Shown here piece by piece: positions 1 through 12,574 of a stretch of 64,000 nucleotides of DNA. Below the pieces are notes generated by a model. It was not told where the DNA came from. It saw nothing but the letters and a program-made list of their open reading frames with translations, and did not search any database. This DNA is from Myxocyprinus asiaticus (Eukaryota; Chordata; Actinopteri; Cypriniformes; Catostomidae). Within the stretch, counting starts at the first letter, position 1; the number at the start of each line of letters is the position of its first letter. The DNA is taken from the NCBI RefSeq assembly GCF_019703515.2, contig NC_059346.1:49645501-49709500 (forward strand). The letters run 5' to 3'. Position numbers and translations under genes: made by a program.

Positions 1-236
1 AAATTAAGCACGACTCAGTAAAGGATGATTTAAAGGAAGGTTAGCAAGTACGCATGGTGTTTCTCACAAGAGCAAAGTAATCTCATAGGGCCAAAGAAAT
101 TAGTTTTATGACAGAATGCTAAATTGCAGACACTGAGAGAAATGAGATTGCAGACTTTCAACTATAACCTGCATTTGACCCAAAGCACTAAAGCTGTTGA
201 TTCAGCAAGTTAGCATGATGTTACTACAAATCCTGG

Positions 237-460
237 TCTTAAAGGTGAAGTGTGACATTTTTTATATGTTAAAATATATTATTCTGCCACAGTTTAATAT
301 GCAGAAACTACAATAAATAAGCCATTCATCATTTGAAAGGTGGAGTAAAGAGTGTGAACACTGTAGCCCTGTGGTCCAACATGCCAATTTCTGGCTCAAC
401 TCAGTGGTGTGAGTTTGAGGCCTTTTTGTTGGAACTAAGGATGTCTAGGGAACCACGTTG
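237..460 (+). repeat. MITE-like dispersed repeat, copy 1
   Basis: The segment opens with TTAAAGGTGAAGTGTGACAT and shares its first ~110 bases, with gaps, with the segment starting at 63291 (TTAAAGGTGAAGTATGTAAC, then a shared AAGCCATTCAT). That suggests two copies of one non-autonomous repeat beginning at TTAA. The right end is not defined and no protein is encoded. The family was not identified. Confidence 0.45.
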
Positions 461-471
461 TTACTTAATAG

Positions 472-473
472 TG

Positions 474-516
<43 letters not shown>

Positions 517-522
517 TGATGA
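472..522. repeat. (TAA)n/(TGA)n microsatellite
   Basis: About fourteen ATA/TAA triplets are followed by several ATG triplets. This is an ordinary compound microsatellite. It explains the run of isoleucines and methionines in the open frame that crosses it. Confidence 0.95.
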
Positions 523-3500
523 TGATAAAAAGACACCAGTATTTCTACAGTATCAATATGATCAACTTTGGTAAAACACAAAATTGCTGTTTGACTGATG
601 CGTCTCATGCACTACATTCCAAGTCTTCTGAAGTCATGCATGTGAGTAAAATACATTTCAATTGTTATTTGCTGAAAATCTTTGCCTTCACCACAGCTTT
701 GAAATATTATTTGCACCTGAACTGAATTTAATGTCAATGTTGTGTTTAACTGGTTCAATGTTGTTTTTAATTTTGATTTTGATTTTTTTTTTTTTTAAGT
801 GCTTGAAGGTATATTCCACTACTGGAATTTTCTGTCATAGTTGATTGTTTTTTACCTTTGTATTTTATTTTATTTTATTAATTTCTGAAAGTTTACTTGA
901 ATATTTGATACTGCTTTTAAATACCTGCGGAAATTTTTTTTTCTGAAAAAACACAATCTGTGTTTACTTCATTTGTAACTTTGTTCTATTGTTGTTGTTT
1001 ATTCTATTGCTTGTAATTAGATTTGTTTGATTTTATTACTGACTGCTTACTTGTATAATTACTTGAATTACTTAATTGAGAAATACCCGAAGGCTACATG
1101 ATAGTTTATATTGTTTGATAATATTTTTTATTAATATTTAGCATTTTAAATAAGTGTTTAACAGCATATTGTTATCGAGAATTGTGAAATTGTACTGGTA
1201 TTAGTGTCAACTTCTGAATTTTTGGTTAGAACAATGGCAGATAGGAGTGAGAATTTTTCAAGGTGATCATTAATTTTGCTAATTTGTTTGGTCCTGCTAG
1301 TGCTACAATTACAAAGATACTGGAAGTCTACTCAGTATGATGCAAGAGTGATTATACTCCCACATAATTTTTCACTGCACCCAACAGACAGCAATGGCAA
1401 AGCAATATCCAGCCCTTCACTGAATCAGAGCTATGATTTTCAAAGCAATGGCACTCAATCAGTTGACAGAACCCAAAAATTCAAACATTCCTTTCAAAAC
1501 ACATTTCCACTATGTAACAAACACTATAATGCTTCAGAGGTGTTCTGACCACAGTACGGTCTGATGCCAGTCACTCTCATAGTGTTATTACAGCGAGAGT
1601 GTGATGCTTTGCAGACCAGCCCCTGCTCTAGCCAGGAAGACTATTAAGAAATGATGGACAGCAAGCACTGAAATATCTTGGCTAAAACCATCTCCCAGCT
1701 GTACCTGGTCACTTACTATCTCCATTTTCACAAGCACTGGATAGAAACAACATTGCAAAACTAGTTTGCAGATTCAATCAATCACATAGCCTAATAGTTG
1801 ATGGCCTTTCAGTTTTGCATTTTTGTTTTTGTATTGGATGGGCAAAAAGCATATAAAATAAATAATTGTGAAATATTCTCTAGGTACTGTATACCTTGAT
1901 GAGGTTAGTTAGCTCTAATAATTAAGGTTTTTGTGTTTAGTGTAGAAACCAAAAGGCAGTTATCTTCCATTTCTATTTCTTTCTCAAAGAACCAGTTTCT
2001 GGTAACCAATGAGGAAAAATATGCATTTTAAACTTCATTTGCAATTAGTTCATTTCACAGCAGAAAAGAATAACCTATTCTGATACAATCATGGATAAAG
2101 GACTTGAACAGGCATTTTTTTCCCAGAAATGTGTTTTATCAATTCGAGATAACATGTAATTTAGAAAAATGATCCACTTTGCCCTCTAAAAGTGTATGTA
2201 GTTCTTACAGTAGGATAATTTTATTCCTGCAGCTATTGTATGTTATCAGTGTGATACTGAGAAAAATACATTGAGTAAGACTTGTACTTGGCATTTACAC
2301 AACAGAAAACTATTGAATAATATAAATAAATGCTTACAAGACAAAATAACACTTATTTGATATCAGTGTTGTGTTTTAAATGTGTTATTTTAATTGTTTG
2401 AATATTGGTGATTGGGTATATACCATATGTAGTTTAATTTAATATTTTATAACATATTTTCTTTTCAATTTCTGAATGTTTACTTGAGAAACTGATACTG
2501 CTGCTCTTTGTTATGTTGTTTTTATTTGTTCTATTGCATGTTATTTGTGTCTTTGTTATTTTGTTCTGCTGTTTTTATTGTTCCATTGCTTCTAGTGTTT
2601 CTTTGTCCTTTATTTTAATACTGTTTTTATTCGTCAAGGTTTAACAAAAACTTTGTTTTTGTTCTTTTGTTCTTTTTGTTCTATTGCTTCTAATTAGTTT
2701 CCTTGTTCTTTATTTGAATACTGACTGTTTGATTGAAAAGTTATTTGGAAAATATGAAGCACTGTTTACTTGACAAATATTTTGAAGGCTACATGCCACT
2801 GTTATAATTCAATTATTTAAAATCTATATTAGTATTTAACTTTTAAAATAAACTAAAATGTTCATTAGCATATTAAAAAGCTAGTCAGAACAATGAAAGA
2901 TGGGGGCAAGGTGGAGAGAGTTGGAGTGTGCGACAGTGTTTCCTAAAGTATTCAGCTCTTGCAGTGGGGGGAAACGGAGTTTTGACGTGGCGCTGGAGAT
3001 TCAGTAGCGGTGGCGCTGCTGAAAAGCGGTGCAGGAAACACTGGTGTGTGTGAAACTTATTTGCAATATTTTATTACCTTTGCAATTCACATTGAGTTAG
3101 CCTTGTACTTGGCAATTAAACATCAGAAACCCATTGATAAAACAATGTAAAAACAATATAAAATAAATAATATATTTTTTTAAATAGTAAGATTAAGAAG
3201 CAGCAAGTGTAAATTGTACTGACTAGAGAAAACGTAACCTTTCCTTTGATGCTGTAGCGGTACAACTCTCCTTCGGTCTCAGCACTTTATAAGCTGAAAA
3301 CCTCAATTGACAGCAGAATGAAAGTTATTGTAATGCACATTAAAGCATTAACATATGCAATAAAGGACCATAGCAGGGGAAATGTAAATCCACCAATAGG
3401 TTACCTTTAAAAAATGATGGAATAAAATTGAATGGACATTTGCCTGACTTAAATAAAAAACAGATTTTATCATCCAAATTACTATATCCCTCTATTGATT

Positions 3501-3675
3501 TTGTGGAACTTTCAGACCCATTTAGAACCATTTTAAAAACTGGTCAAAATGGCCCACAACACCAAGGAAGAGATTTAAATAGTGGCACAGAATATAACCA
3601 TAAACGTATAAAAAAAATAAAATAAAAAAAATAATAATACAATAAAAAACAAATAAAACAGAAAATAATCTAAGC

Positions 3676-3678
<3 letters not shown>
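523..3678. other. AT-rich stretch without recognised genes
   Basis: No coding signal, RNA gene or clear transposon boundary is seen. The segment 590-660 (ACTACATTCCAAGTCTTCTG) resembles the interior of the TTAA-type MITE seen at 29.9 kb and 9.79 kb. The zone 2390-2760 is rich in TTGTTCTATTGC-like phrases that partly echo 975-1030, which suggests an old local duplication. Nothing else stands out. Confidence 0.5.

Positions 3679-3739
<61 letters not shown>
3679..3739. repeat. (AT)n microsatellite
   Basis: About thirty uninterrupted AT units. The isoleucine/tyrosine open frame on the minus strand here is a product of this repeat. Confidence 0.97.
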
Positions 3740-3743
<4 letters not shown>

Positions 3744-4056
3744 AGAAAAAGTATATTAAATCTTCTATGGAATAGATTAGAACCTATAAAATATGTGGGA
3801 GCAGGCACGTTGTTAGGTCAAAACATTCTGGCTCAAACATAATAGAATATAAGCAGAAACCTCTATGCACAACAGAAAACACAACAGAACAGAATATAAG
3901 CATAAACTTTGAACAGCGCAGAACTGAATCGAAGCAAAACTTCTATGGAATAGAATAGAAAAAGTATATTAAAACTTCTATGGAATAAAATAGAACCTAT
4001 AAAATATGTGGGAGCAGGCACACTGCTAAGTCAAAACATTCTGACTCAAGCCCTGA
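3739..4056. repeat. Direct repeat pair of ~100 bp
   Basis: The segments 3739-3836 and 3952-4056 are near-identical. Both read GAATAGAAAAAGTATATTAA, then CTTCTATGGAATA, CCTATAAAATATGTGGGAGC and CAAAACATTCTG. They are separated by ~115 bp that carries further short GAATAGAATA-like motifs. This is a local duplication; no element family was recognised. Confidence 0.8.
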
Positions 4057-4188
4057 ATGATTTTGATCCAGCCCTGTATGTTTTTGTTTGGAATTGCAGG
4101 TTTTTTAGTGGATCTGAAGTGGGAGTTAAGTAAGGATATTGCAGTGGCTTTCCTGCTCATTTTATGTTATTCTTCTGCCATTTGGTGC

Positions 4189-4290
4189 TTTATATAGGCT
4201 AAATATGCTTTCACATCTGAAACAAGCCTGGTTTACGCACGAGTGTTGCGCAAGCCATCACAAAACCACTCGCATAAGCTGCAGTTATAC
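4189..4290 (+). repeat. Dispersed repeat related to 26160-26290
   Basis: TTTATATAGGCTAAATATGC, then ATCTGAAACAAGCCTG and CATCACAAAACCACT, are matched with divergence near 26180-26270 (TTTATATGCGCTAAATATGC, GAATGAAGCCTG, CATCACAGAACCACT). Two copies of an unidentified non-coding repeat. Confidence 0.5.
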
Positions 4291-4382
4291 TTTTGCCTGG
4301 CACCGTAACGTGTCTTGTGCCACTAGGCATTTATACTTGACGCGCACTACAAAGGGTTATGGGTGAACCCATTATGAAGAAC

Positions 4383-5580
4383 CTACACCCAAAACCGCTT
4401 GTGCTACTGGGTTTCTGGTGACATCAAGTCGGTAGTACCTTACAAAAGTGTGGGGGGGAAGCCCAACATGCAGCTGAACAAATGTCTTGGAGAGACTCCC
4501 TGAAACAGGGCCCAGAAAGCAGCCATGCCTCTTGTGGAGTATGCCCTAAGGCCTAAGGGGGCCTGGAGCTCCTTAGAGCTATATGCCATAGATATTGCTT
4601 CCACCAAGCCAATGGGAAAGGCATTGTTTTGATATAGGTTTACCCGTATGGGGGGAAGCCCATGAGACAAAAAGCTGGTCAATCTTTCTGATATTCTCAG
4701 TCCTACGCAAATACATGTGGAGCGCACGCACAGGACACAACGCATTCAGCCTCTCATGTTCCAGAGAGGTGAAAGGAGGTGGGTGGAAAGCGCTGAGCTC
4801 TAACACCTACCCTGTGAATTTAGGGAAGCACTTATGCATTAAGTCTGGACTGGGTCTTAGAGAAACCTTCTCCATGCCTGGGGAAAATCTTGTACAAGAA
4901 GAATGAACAGATAAGGCATGCAGATCACTGGCTGGTGCCAGCGACTTTAAAGAAATATTCTCCAAGGGCTCGAAAGGCTGCTGTGACAGAGCCTCCAGCA
5001 CCATGGAGAGGTCCCACTCAGGAAAAAGCTTTCTAGTAACTGGCACAGAACGGTGAGCACCCTTCATGTGAATGAGAGGGTGCTGTCACACTGTTGCATC
5101 ACTAAAGCCAATGTGGCAAGCAGAAATGGCTGCCAGGTAATCCTTGATGGTAGAAAAGGATTTTTCCTTGTCCAGAAGGTTTTGTAGAAAGCATAGTATG
5201 TCAGTGACTGAACACTGATATGACACCAAATGACATGTATTACACCATTTCTCAAACACTTGCCACTTACAGTCATACAAAGACCTTGTGGACAAGGTCG
5301 TGGCATTTTGTATGGTGGCGACCACCCCGGGGGAAAGCCCTAGTGTGTTCAGGTCCAGGGCCAGGCCCATAGTGCCACCCTGTCTGGGTGAGGGTGGTAT
5401 ATTTCTCTATGCGCAACGGGAGCAGGCACGGCTGGGCGTAAAGGAGAGAAATTATCTCCGCCAGCCATGATGCTTTTGGCCATCTGGGCGCTATGAGAAT
5501 TAGTGTCAAGCTCTGCTCCCTCACTCTGGCTAGAGTGGTAAAAATCAAGCTGAGTGGGGGAAAGTCATAAAGCAGCACAT
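4383..5580 (-). pseudogene. Tyrosine recombinase of DIRS copy A (broken)
   Basis: A tyrosine recombinase would integrate the circular DIRS DNA. The visible core-binding part includes SYQCSVTDILCFLQNLLDK and FSTIKDYLAAISACH; the catalytic part includes ALCPVRALHMYLRRTENI and a box reading AYSTRGMA. The family normally has H-x-x-R at that box, and here His is replaced by Tyr. Beyond it a run of seven C on the minus strand shifts the frame, so the tyrosine-containing end (TFVRYYRLD, near 4410-4440) lies in a different frame. Several other frame changes occur. This copy could not be active. Confidence 0.8.
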
Positions 5581-5589
5581 TGGGCCATG

Positions 5590-7350
5590 GATGTGCTGGT
5601 GCATCTACACTGAGGGAAGCGTTCTTGCACTATTTGAGGGTGGAGATGCCACTCTCCATTGAGAGGGTTCCCCCTTGATAGGACATCCATGCCTGAGTTT
5701 AAAACACCCGGGACATGAGTTGCACGTAATGACAGGAAGTGCTAACTGCTCCATACCAACATTTTGTATGCTAAGCAGTGAAGCTGAGGGGTGCGCATCC
5801 CTCCTTGGTGATTGATGTGCGCTACGGCTGTAGTATTGTCACAGCGCACCAGGACATGATGCCCCTGAAGATGGGGCAGAAAGTTTCTTAGAGCCTTTCA
5901 AACAGTGAGCAGCTCTAGATAATTTATGTGAGCTGAGTGTAGTTCAGTCGGCCACGTCCCATTCATTATCCTGCCCTCCTGGGTGGCACCCAACCCAGTC
6001 AGGGAAGCCTCTGTTGATACGAATTTTCATAACATGACCACCCCTAGAGGCATCCCGTGTGCATAAAACTCTTTGCTCGTCCAGTGGCGCAATGCTGATG
6101 TGTAAGCGTGGGTCACTGTTATGATGGAGATCGCGTAGGGGACTGAGATGAAGAGACAAAATCCATTTCATGAAAACTCTCATTCTCAAAAGCCCCATGG
6201 GCACAATCTGGATGGCTGATGCCATGAGGCCCTGTAGTCTGAGGCAAATGCAATACTGCACACTCGCTCCCTCTTTGAACTGTGAGAGACCATTCATTAG
6301 AAATAGAATGCACTCTTCTGATAGACGAGTGCACATCGCAGTGGAATTCTGGGATCTCCAGTCCCAGAAAAGTTACATTCTGGGATGGAGTGAAATTGCT
6401 CTTGCTCAGATTTATTCTGAAACCCAGAGATGCGAGGTGCGAGAGGACTAGTTGTGTGTCTCGCATTACTTTCTCCCTTGAATTGGCTATGATTAACCAA
6501 TCGTCTATATTTGTCAGGATTTTCAGCCCCGCTAGGCATAACAGTGCTAATCCTGCTTCCACACAAAGACAAAATATGTGTGGGCTCAGGGTGAGACCGA
6601 ACGGCAGGACCGTGAACTCGTAACAATGCCGTGATAGGCAAAACGAAGAAATTTTCTGTGTTGGGAATAAACGCTGACGTGGAAGAAAGCATCTTTCAGA
6701 TCGACTGATGTGAACCAATCGTTCTGATATATTGAACGAGAGAGAGTGTTATATGTTAACATCTTGAAATTGTATTTTCTCAAATGTCTGTTTAACACTC
6801 TGAGATCCAAAATAGGACGCAGTGAACCACCCTTCTTTGGAACTAGAAAATAACGGGAATAAAACCCCTGTTGACATTGGTCCGGGGGAACTACCTGAAT
6901 TGCCCCTTTCTCTAAAAGAGAAGAAATTTCTTTTTCCAGAAAATGAGCAGAGATCTCGCTCATCTGCAAGAAAATTATACCACCGAAACATGGAGGTTCG
7001 TGGCAAACTGTAGCCTGTAGCTGTGTATAATCGTCTGAATCACCCACTTGGGGGCAAACACGGCGTGCCAGCCTTGTATGTGATTTTTGAGCATGCCCAT
7101 CTGAGCTGGGGCATTGCATTGAGCGGCAATCTAGCGGACACCTTGGGGGTGGCATGTGGGGCTGCTGAGAGTTATTAATCTCAGCTGATTTTCTAGATTC
7201 TTTTGAATCTTTATTTTCACACACACATTGGCTGAAGCCTTTATTGGGAGTGTGGGAATGGTGTTGTGCAAACTGTGTGGTGACACTGCTGTGTGAAATC
7301 TCTTTCCAGCATGAACACTCGTTGAACCAAGCGCTGGGAGACATGACTCA
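5590..7350 (-). pseudogene. DIRS reverse transcriptase/RNase H, copy A (broken)
   Basis: This is a DIRS-type polymerase. The blocks, in order, are: KKGGSLRPILDLRVLNRHL near 6830, DWFTSVDLKDAFFHVSV near 6700, VLPFGLTLSPHIF near 6600, and NIDDWLIIA near 6510. The family usually has Y-x-DD at the last block, so the aromatic residue is lost. An RNase H part follows to the left, with YLELL near 5910 and RCDNT near 5830, interrupted by stops and frameshifts. The gag block lies to the right and the recombinase to the left. It is clearly decayed but easily recognised. Confidence 0.85.
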
Positions 7351-7606
7351 CATAGGGATGCACTTGAACTGGTGCTATGCGACAGAACACTGGATAGGAA
7401 ACCGTGGGTTTGGGGGGGCTGACCCCACCGAATGAGTTTCCTCCTTTTGGGAGTAAGGCTGGGAAAATCCAAACTCGCGTCCATGGGGCTGGTAACCCGG
7501 GAACCTAGACTCAAAGTTCCCTGAACTTGTACATCAGGCAGGCCGCATTCTTTTGGAGTCAGATGGGGTTGGGTTAGACTTAGACGCGGCAGCAGCAAAG
7601 GACATT

Positions 7607-9006
7607 TTACCCCAGGGCTTGGGGGGGGGGGGGGGCGAGGTTGGGCTGCTGACTAGGCTGCTTTTTGCAGGGTTTAGGTTGGGCAGCATTTTGGTAAAAA
7701 TGCCCAAAAGTCAGGGCCTGGGCAGGCCGTACAGTGGGAACCTGGTGGGGTGTGGACTTTCTAGGAAGGCACAATTTAAAAGCTTCATCCTTCTTTTTTT
7801 CGTTGCAGCGCTGCTGCATAAGGGCGACAGCCAGACCAAACAGAGCTTGTCCAGTTTCCATTGGGGCTCCCAAAATACACCTCTTCTCACTGTTGGGCAG
7901 ACCTGAGAGATTCAGCCACAGTGTGCATTCACCCATGACAGATAGTGCCATAGCACGGCCAGAGACTTGGACAGCCTGAAGGGCATTATGAAGAACGAGG
8001 TCATTGACCGTGATGATTTCTTTCCACAACATGGGCGAAGGACAGCCTTTCTCTAAATGTTTACCCATTTCTTCCATGAGTTCAGCCTGGTAGGCTGAAA
8101 GAAGGAGGAAACATTCAGAGCTCAAACACAAGAGCCGAGGTTCTGTACGAGCCTTGAACAATGGGGCGGAGAAGCAGTCCATCTTCTTAGGTACCTCCTT
8201 GCGAGAGATTAAGGTGTCTGGCTATTGACGGTTCAATGATGGGGGGTCCCCCATTCCGAGCGCAGCCATATACTTCACCTCCAAACCTGAGAGACCGTGC
8301 TTAAGATCAAGCGGGTCTCTCCAGTAGTGCTTCATGTGCTTAGCGCATGCAGGATGGATGAGCAGGAGCTGTTTTCTCAGGCCGGGCAGTGGCCCCAACA
8401 GTTTTCCGTCATAAACATCCCTCTCCTGATCGGGAGCATTTTGAAGGGCCGGCCATTCGATGTTGAGCTGAGTGGCCACTCGCTCCCACACCTCAAGGAG
8501 GATGGCATGTGGTAACACCGCCAAACCGCTGACTGGCTGAGCCTGAGACGACGGGATGGCCTCCTCGTCCTCCGAGCACTCCAGCACAGCGTCGTCATCA
8601 TCCCCAGAGCCGTGAGGTTCGTGCTCAAACGAAGAAACACTGGGGAAGATTCTTCGAGTAAAGAAGCCTCAGTTTGGTTGGCCCAACTGAGAGAAGGCAA
8701 AGTCTGGGGGGCTCCTAGAGTTGCAACGTTGTCATCATTTCCCTCGTCCGAGTCGTCATGCTCGAGTTCGCTGCCTTGGGTAGCAGCTACTTTGAGCCTA
8801 AGGTGCAGAAGTTTCCTTGGCAAGGACATACAATGGCTACAATTTATAGGGAAGGAGAGAGCCTCCTCCACGTGTTTGAATCCTACGCACACAACAGAGA
8901 AAGAATGGGAATCTCTTGCTGCAATAAGCGCTCCGCTGGCGGCAGCGTATGCTCATGACAGCTGGTTACCGGCACAAGCAGGTGATGAGGGTTTGGGATG
9001 AGCCAT
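7607..9006 (-). pseudogene. DIRS gag-like protein, copy A (broken)
   Basis: The likely start is the minus-strand ATG at 9004-9006 (MAHPKPSS...), which is soon followed by a stop. An acidic central part lies at 8222-8587, and a fish-DIRS gag C-terminal part at 7607-8182 has LLSAYQAELMEEM, ITVNDLVLHNALQAVQVSGR, QQRCNEKKKDEAFKLCLPRK and a Pro-rich tail. The tail is expanded by a 14-base G run at 7621-7634. No enzyme motif is expected; the role in the family is presumed structural (inference). The pieces are in different frames. Confidence 0.75.
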
Positions 9007-9530
9007 GTTACAGAAAAACTCTTACGTAATAATCCACTGAATAACAGGAGGGATGCCCGAGATGCAGCGAACGAGGAATTTTCAATGAGGAAAGGCAGAC
9101 AGCCATAAAGAAACATGAAGGCCAGCAAGCGTGGGTGGCTTACTGAATAAAACAGCAAATTGACCAGAACTCCTTTGGCAGTCAAGCCTGGCGAAGGCTG
9201 ATCCAAGGATGTGTCCTTCTACAGACTGTTGAGTGAGAGCCTAATGTGAAAACCAGTCGAGCTGTGAGTATTCCGCATAGAGGTCGCAAGAAGCGAATGT
9301 CAACTGAGGAATGTAGTGCGTACAGGTCCTTTTATGCCCTCAGGTAAGGGCGAGGTCTTACAGCGGCATTGGACACGCACTCCTGTCTGTCAATTTAAGA
9401 TTTTCTAAATAATTTCTTTATGTCTTTAATTAATTCAGAATTTTGTACAGCATCTCTTAAGAGTCTTCTTTTAAAAGAGTATTATTTTGAGTATGCCTTG
9501 TCAGGTTTGTGCTAAAAAATGAGCCACCAG

Positions 9531-10058
9531 TTAATGGAGTAGTTCACCTAAAAATGGAAAATGTACTTTTACTCACTCATTTACTCACCCTTATGTTGTT
9601 CAAATCCCATATGCTGGATTTTTTTCTTGGTACATAAAAATAGATATTTGAAACAGCTCTATTTTATAGAAGAAATGTTTATAGTGAGCAGGAGCTGTCA
9701 AGCTTCAAAAGGGACAAACACTATAAAGCACTATTAAAGGTTCAGTATAAATACATCACAACAGTAGTCCATATGACTCGTGCACTATATTCCAAGCTTT
9801 CTGGGGCCATACAGCAGCTATGTGTTGTATGGACTACTTTTATGATATTTTTATAATAATTTTTTTTTCTCTTTGGACCTTGACAGCAGTGGTCAATATG
9901 AACTGTTTTTGTATGGAAAAGAGCAGCGTTAGGATTCTTGAAGACAATGTTGTGTTAAGATTCTACTGGGAGATAAAAAATAATGAGGGACAACCAAAGA
10001 GGACCATTATATTTGTGACCCCATTATATTTTAAGGCCTACCAGTAAAATAGTTCCCC
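9531..10058. mobile_element. TTAA-bounded MITE (ubiquitous fish repeat), copy 1
   Basis: The left end TTAATGGAGTAGTTCACCTA and the right end, read inverted as TTAAGGGGAACTATTTTACT, form imperfect terminal inverted repeats bounded by TTAA. The core phrase CATTTACTCACCCTTATGTT also occurs near 28605, 42690 and, inverted, near 27080. It is non-autonomous, with no protein. TTAA boundaries are typical of piggyBac-like transposition, but the family assignment is inference. Confidence 0.6.
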
Positions 10059-10711
10059 TTAAAGCTTAACTAATGTCTAATTAATGAAGACGAACAAGAA
10101 GACAATTAAAAAAAAAAAACACCACCTGTATCTTATGCATCTCTGTCACCTAAGTCATCTGTCACTGAGTAAACCACAGTCTTTATTCCCTAAAGAGAGG
10201 GTGGAGCAGTGATACGTGAGATAAAGAACCATTTGGGAAATATATCTGTATTATTTAAAGGTCAATAAGGAGGAGATTAAGATAAAATACACAGGTAAAC
10301 ATGTTTCTGTGTACACCATTATCTAGAGACTCATTATCTCCATGCATATACAAGAGGGAATCAATCTCTCTCTTGCAACAAACAGATACAGAACATTCCA
10401 TCAAAGCTGCATTCATCAAATGCAAACAAACAAACTTTAACACTATGACATAAATATCTCCAACATTCCATTTAAATGACATTTGAGATAAGGTGAGATT
10501 AGAAAATAAAAATTAAAATACAATATAAGTGCAAAATATGTTATTCTAGTGGTACAGTTTTCAAGTTTAATAATAAACAGAGCAAAATTGCAAATGCAAA
10601 TGAACCATAAATTTTCACTGGATAAAAAAAGATCAGCTTCTCTTTTCACAATGAAACCTAGCTATGCCTGGTGAATGTATGTCTGACATACTTTAATTAT
10701 TTCATTAGTTT

Positions 10712-10744
<33 letters not shown>

Positions 10745-12085
10745 TGTTTTTTTTTTTGCTTTTTTGTCTCATGTGTCCTCTAACAAAATTATTGAAGACT
10801 CAGGTCCGATATTATATCAGGTGAATGATATCCTTTAATTGGAATTTCAAGTTGGCAGCAGTACCTTTGGCAGACCCTTATCAAAATATGCTTGTCATAT
10901 AAATCCCTGTTACATCATTTTGTGAAGATTAGACGTGACAAGGCACACAAATTGTGTTATGAAAGAAAACACATGGCCTTTTATGGGAAATATATGACAT
11001 TGTATTGGTCATATGACTGTGCATTCATTAATCTCCATGACTATAACAGGAAAGCAAATAGCCCTTGTAGCACAACCTAATAAATTATGGAATGGAGTTG
11101 GATGAGATTCAACCCTTTTGACAGACGTAATCTTATTGGCTAGATTGAGGAATATGGGTGTGTCCTATAAGCCATTCATATTGTAGCTTTGCTCTTTTCA
11201 TCTGGTGCCAATGCATCCGAGGGCAGGGATGTTAAAAGATATCATATTTGATGATGCACCTGATAAACACTATTGTCATTACCAATTATAACAGTCATCA
11301 CAACCGTCAGTGCATATCGCACTGGCTAGCAATATCTTTCTTTGTTCATTTGACAGATTTGGGATATGCTGGATGAAAGGCAAATCGCTTTGAACAATTT
11401 CTTCTTGGCATTTTAATTATTGTTGTGATAGCATCACTAATTTGAATGAGAGAGGCAGTGTTTCGTGAAATTAGTTTTTGTGGCTGGTGGGTGCGCAACC
11501 ACTGGTGACCAAAAACTCCGCTTGAGCCCTGTGCCCTGGGACAAATCAGGCAGAACTTCATTAGGCCACCCACGATCAGAGAGTGCAATCTAGACAAAGG
11601 CTTGCAGTGCAGGGGTTTGGTTATGTGAAATAATACATTCCCCCTTATAAGCCAAGAGTCAGATCATCTAGGCAAATGTCAATCAAAGCAGGTTGGGCAG
11701 GGCCAGACCTTTGACTAAACTGTACAAGGTCTGGTCCGTTTTGCAATTTTTTCTGCCCGAGATCCATCTACTTAGAGAGGAAGAGACATGTCTGACTGGC
11801 ATGGAAAGCAACCAACTACAATTTGTTTTGTTTTATCATTTAGGGGTGGGTTTACCTGAAAAAGATGGTACCACAACAGACCTGTAAAAACAAAAAAGGC
11901 ATTTTAATCATTCTTGAGTGGCTGCTACTGAGTACCTCAACCAAAACTCTGAATATCTTTCAAAGATATGATGCTACTAACCTGGCGAACTTTGCCAAAT
12001 CCATAGATTATTTCCTACACATTGTATCAACCAGGTTTATTTCTTTCCAGGCCAACACGATCACACAGGAAATTGACATATGCAT
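10059..12085. other. Intergenic/intronic stretch, nothing recognised
   Basis: This stretch contains only a (GTT)n microsatellite at 10712-10744 followed by a T run. No gene, exon or transposon end was recognised. The short open frames here have no recognisable domain. Confidence 0.5.
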
Positions 12086-12574
12086 AAATCAAATCAAATC
12101 AAATCACTTTTATTGTCACACTGCCATATACACAAGTGCAATGGTGTGTGAAATTCTTGGGTGCAGTTCCGATCAACATAGCAGTCGTGACAGTGATGAG
12201 ACATATACCAATTTACAATAACATAAAATTAACACAACACAATTTAAAGTCTAATATACACATAATTACACACAACACAATATACAAATAATAACATACA
12301 CTGTACAGTATACAATACACACAATATAGATACAAATTATTCAATAATATATATATATATATATTATATATATATAATGTACAGTAGGTTGTATTGTACT
12401 GTATTGACATTCAGGCTGTCGGTTGATAGTAAGTTGTTAAGAGAGAATATATATAATAATAATATAATTATATGACAGTCTGGTGTGAGATATAAGAGTA
12501 AGAGTAATAAAGTGCAGTGCTCATGTATTTTGATCGTGGGAGATCAAGAGTTCAAAAGTCTGATTGCTTGGGCG

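Larger units (their letters stand above)
4300..9400 (-). mobile_element. DIRS-type YR retrotransposon, copy A (decayed)
   Basis: Three degenerate coding blocks read leftwards in the order gag-like, reverse transcriptase/RNase H, tyrosine recombinase. That is the DIRS order. The outer ends carry a weakly matching inverted pair around a TATA-like box: GCGCACTAC near 4350 on the plus strand and CGCACTAC near 9330 on the minus strand. The terminal sequence does not share the GTTCCCTGATGGAGGGAAC motif of copies B, C and D, so A belongs to another DIRS subfamily. The edges are approximate because both ends are eroded. Confidence 0.8.
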
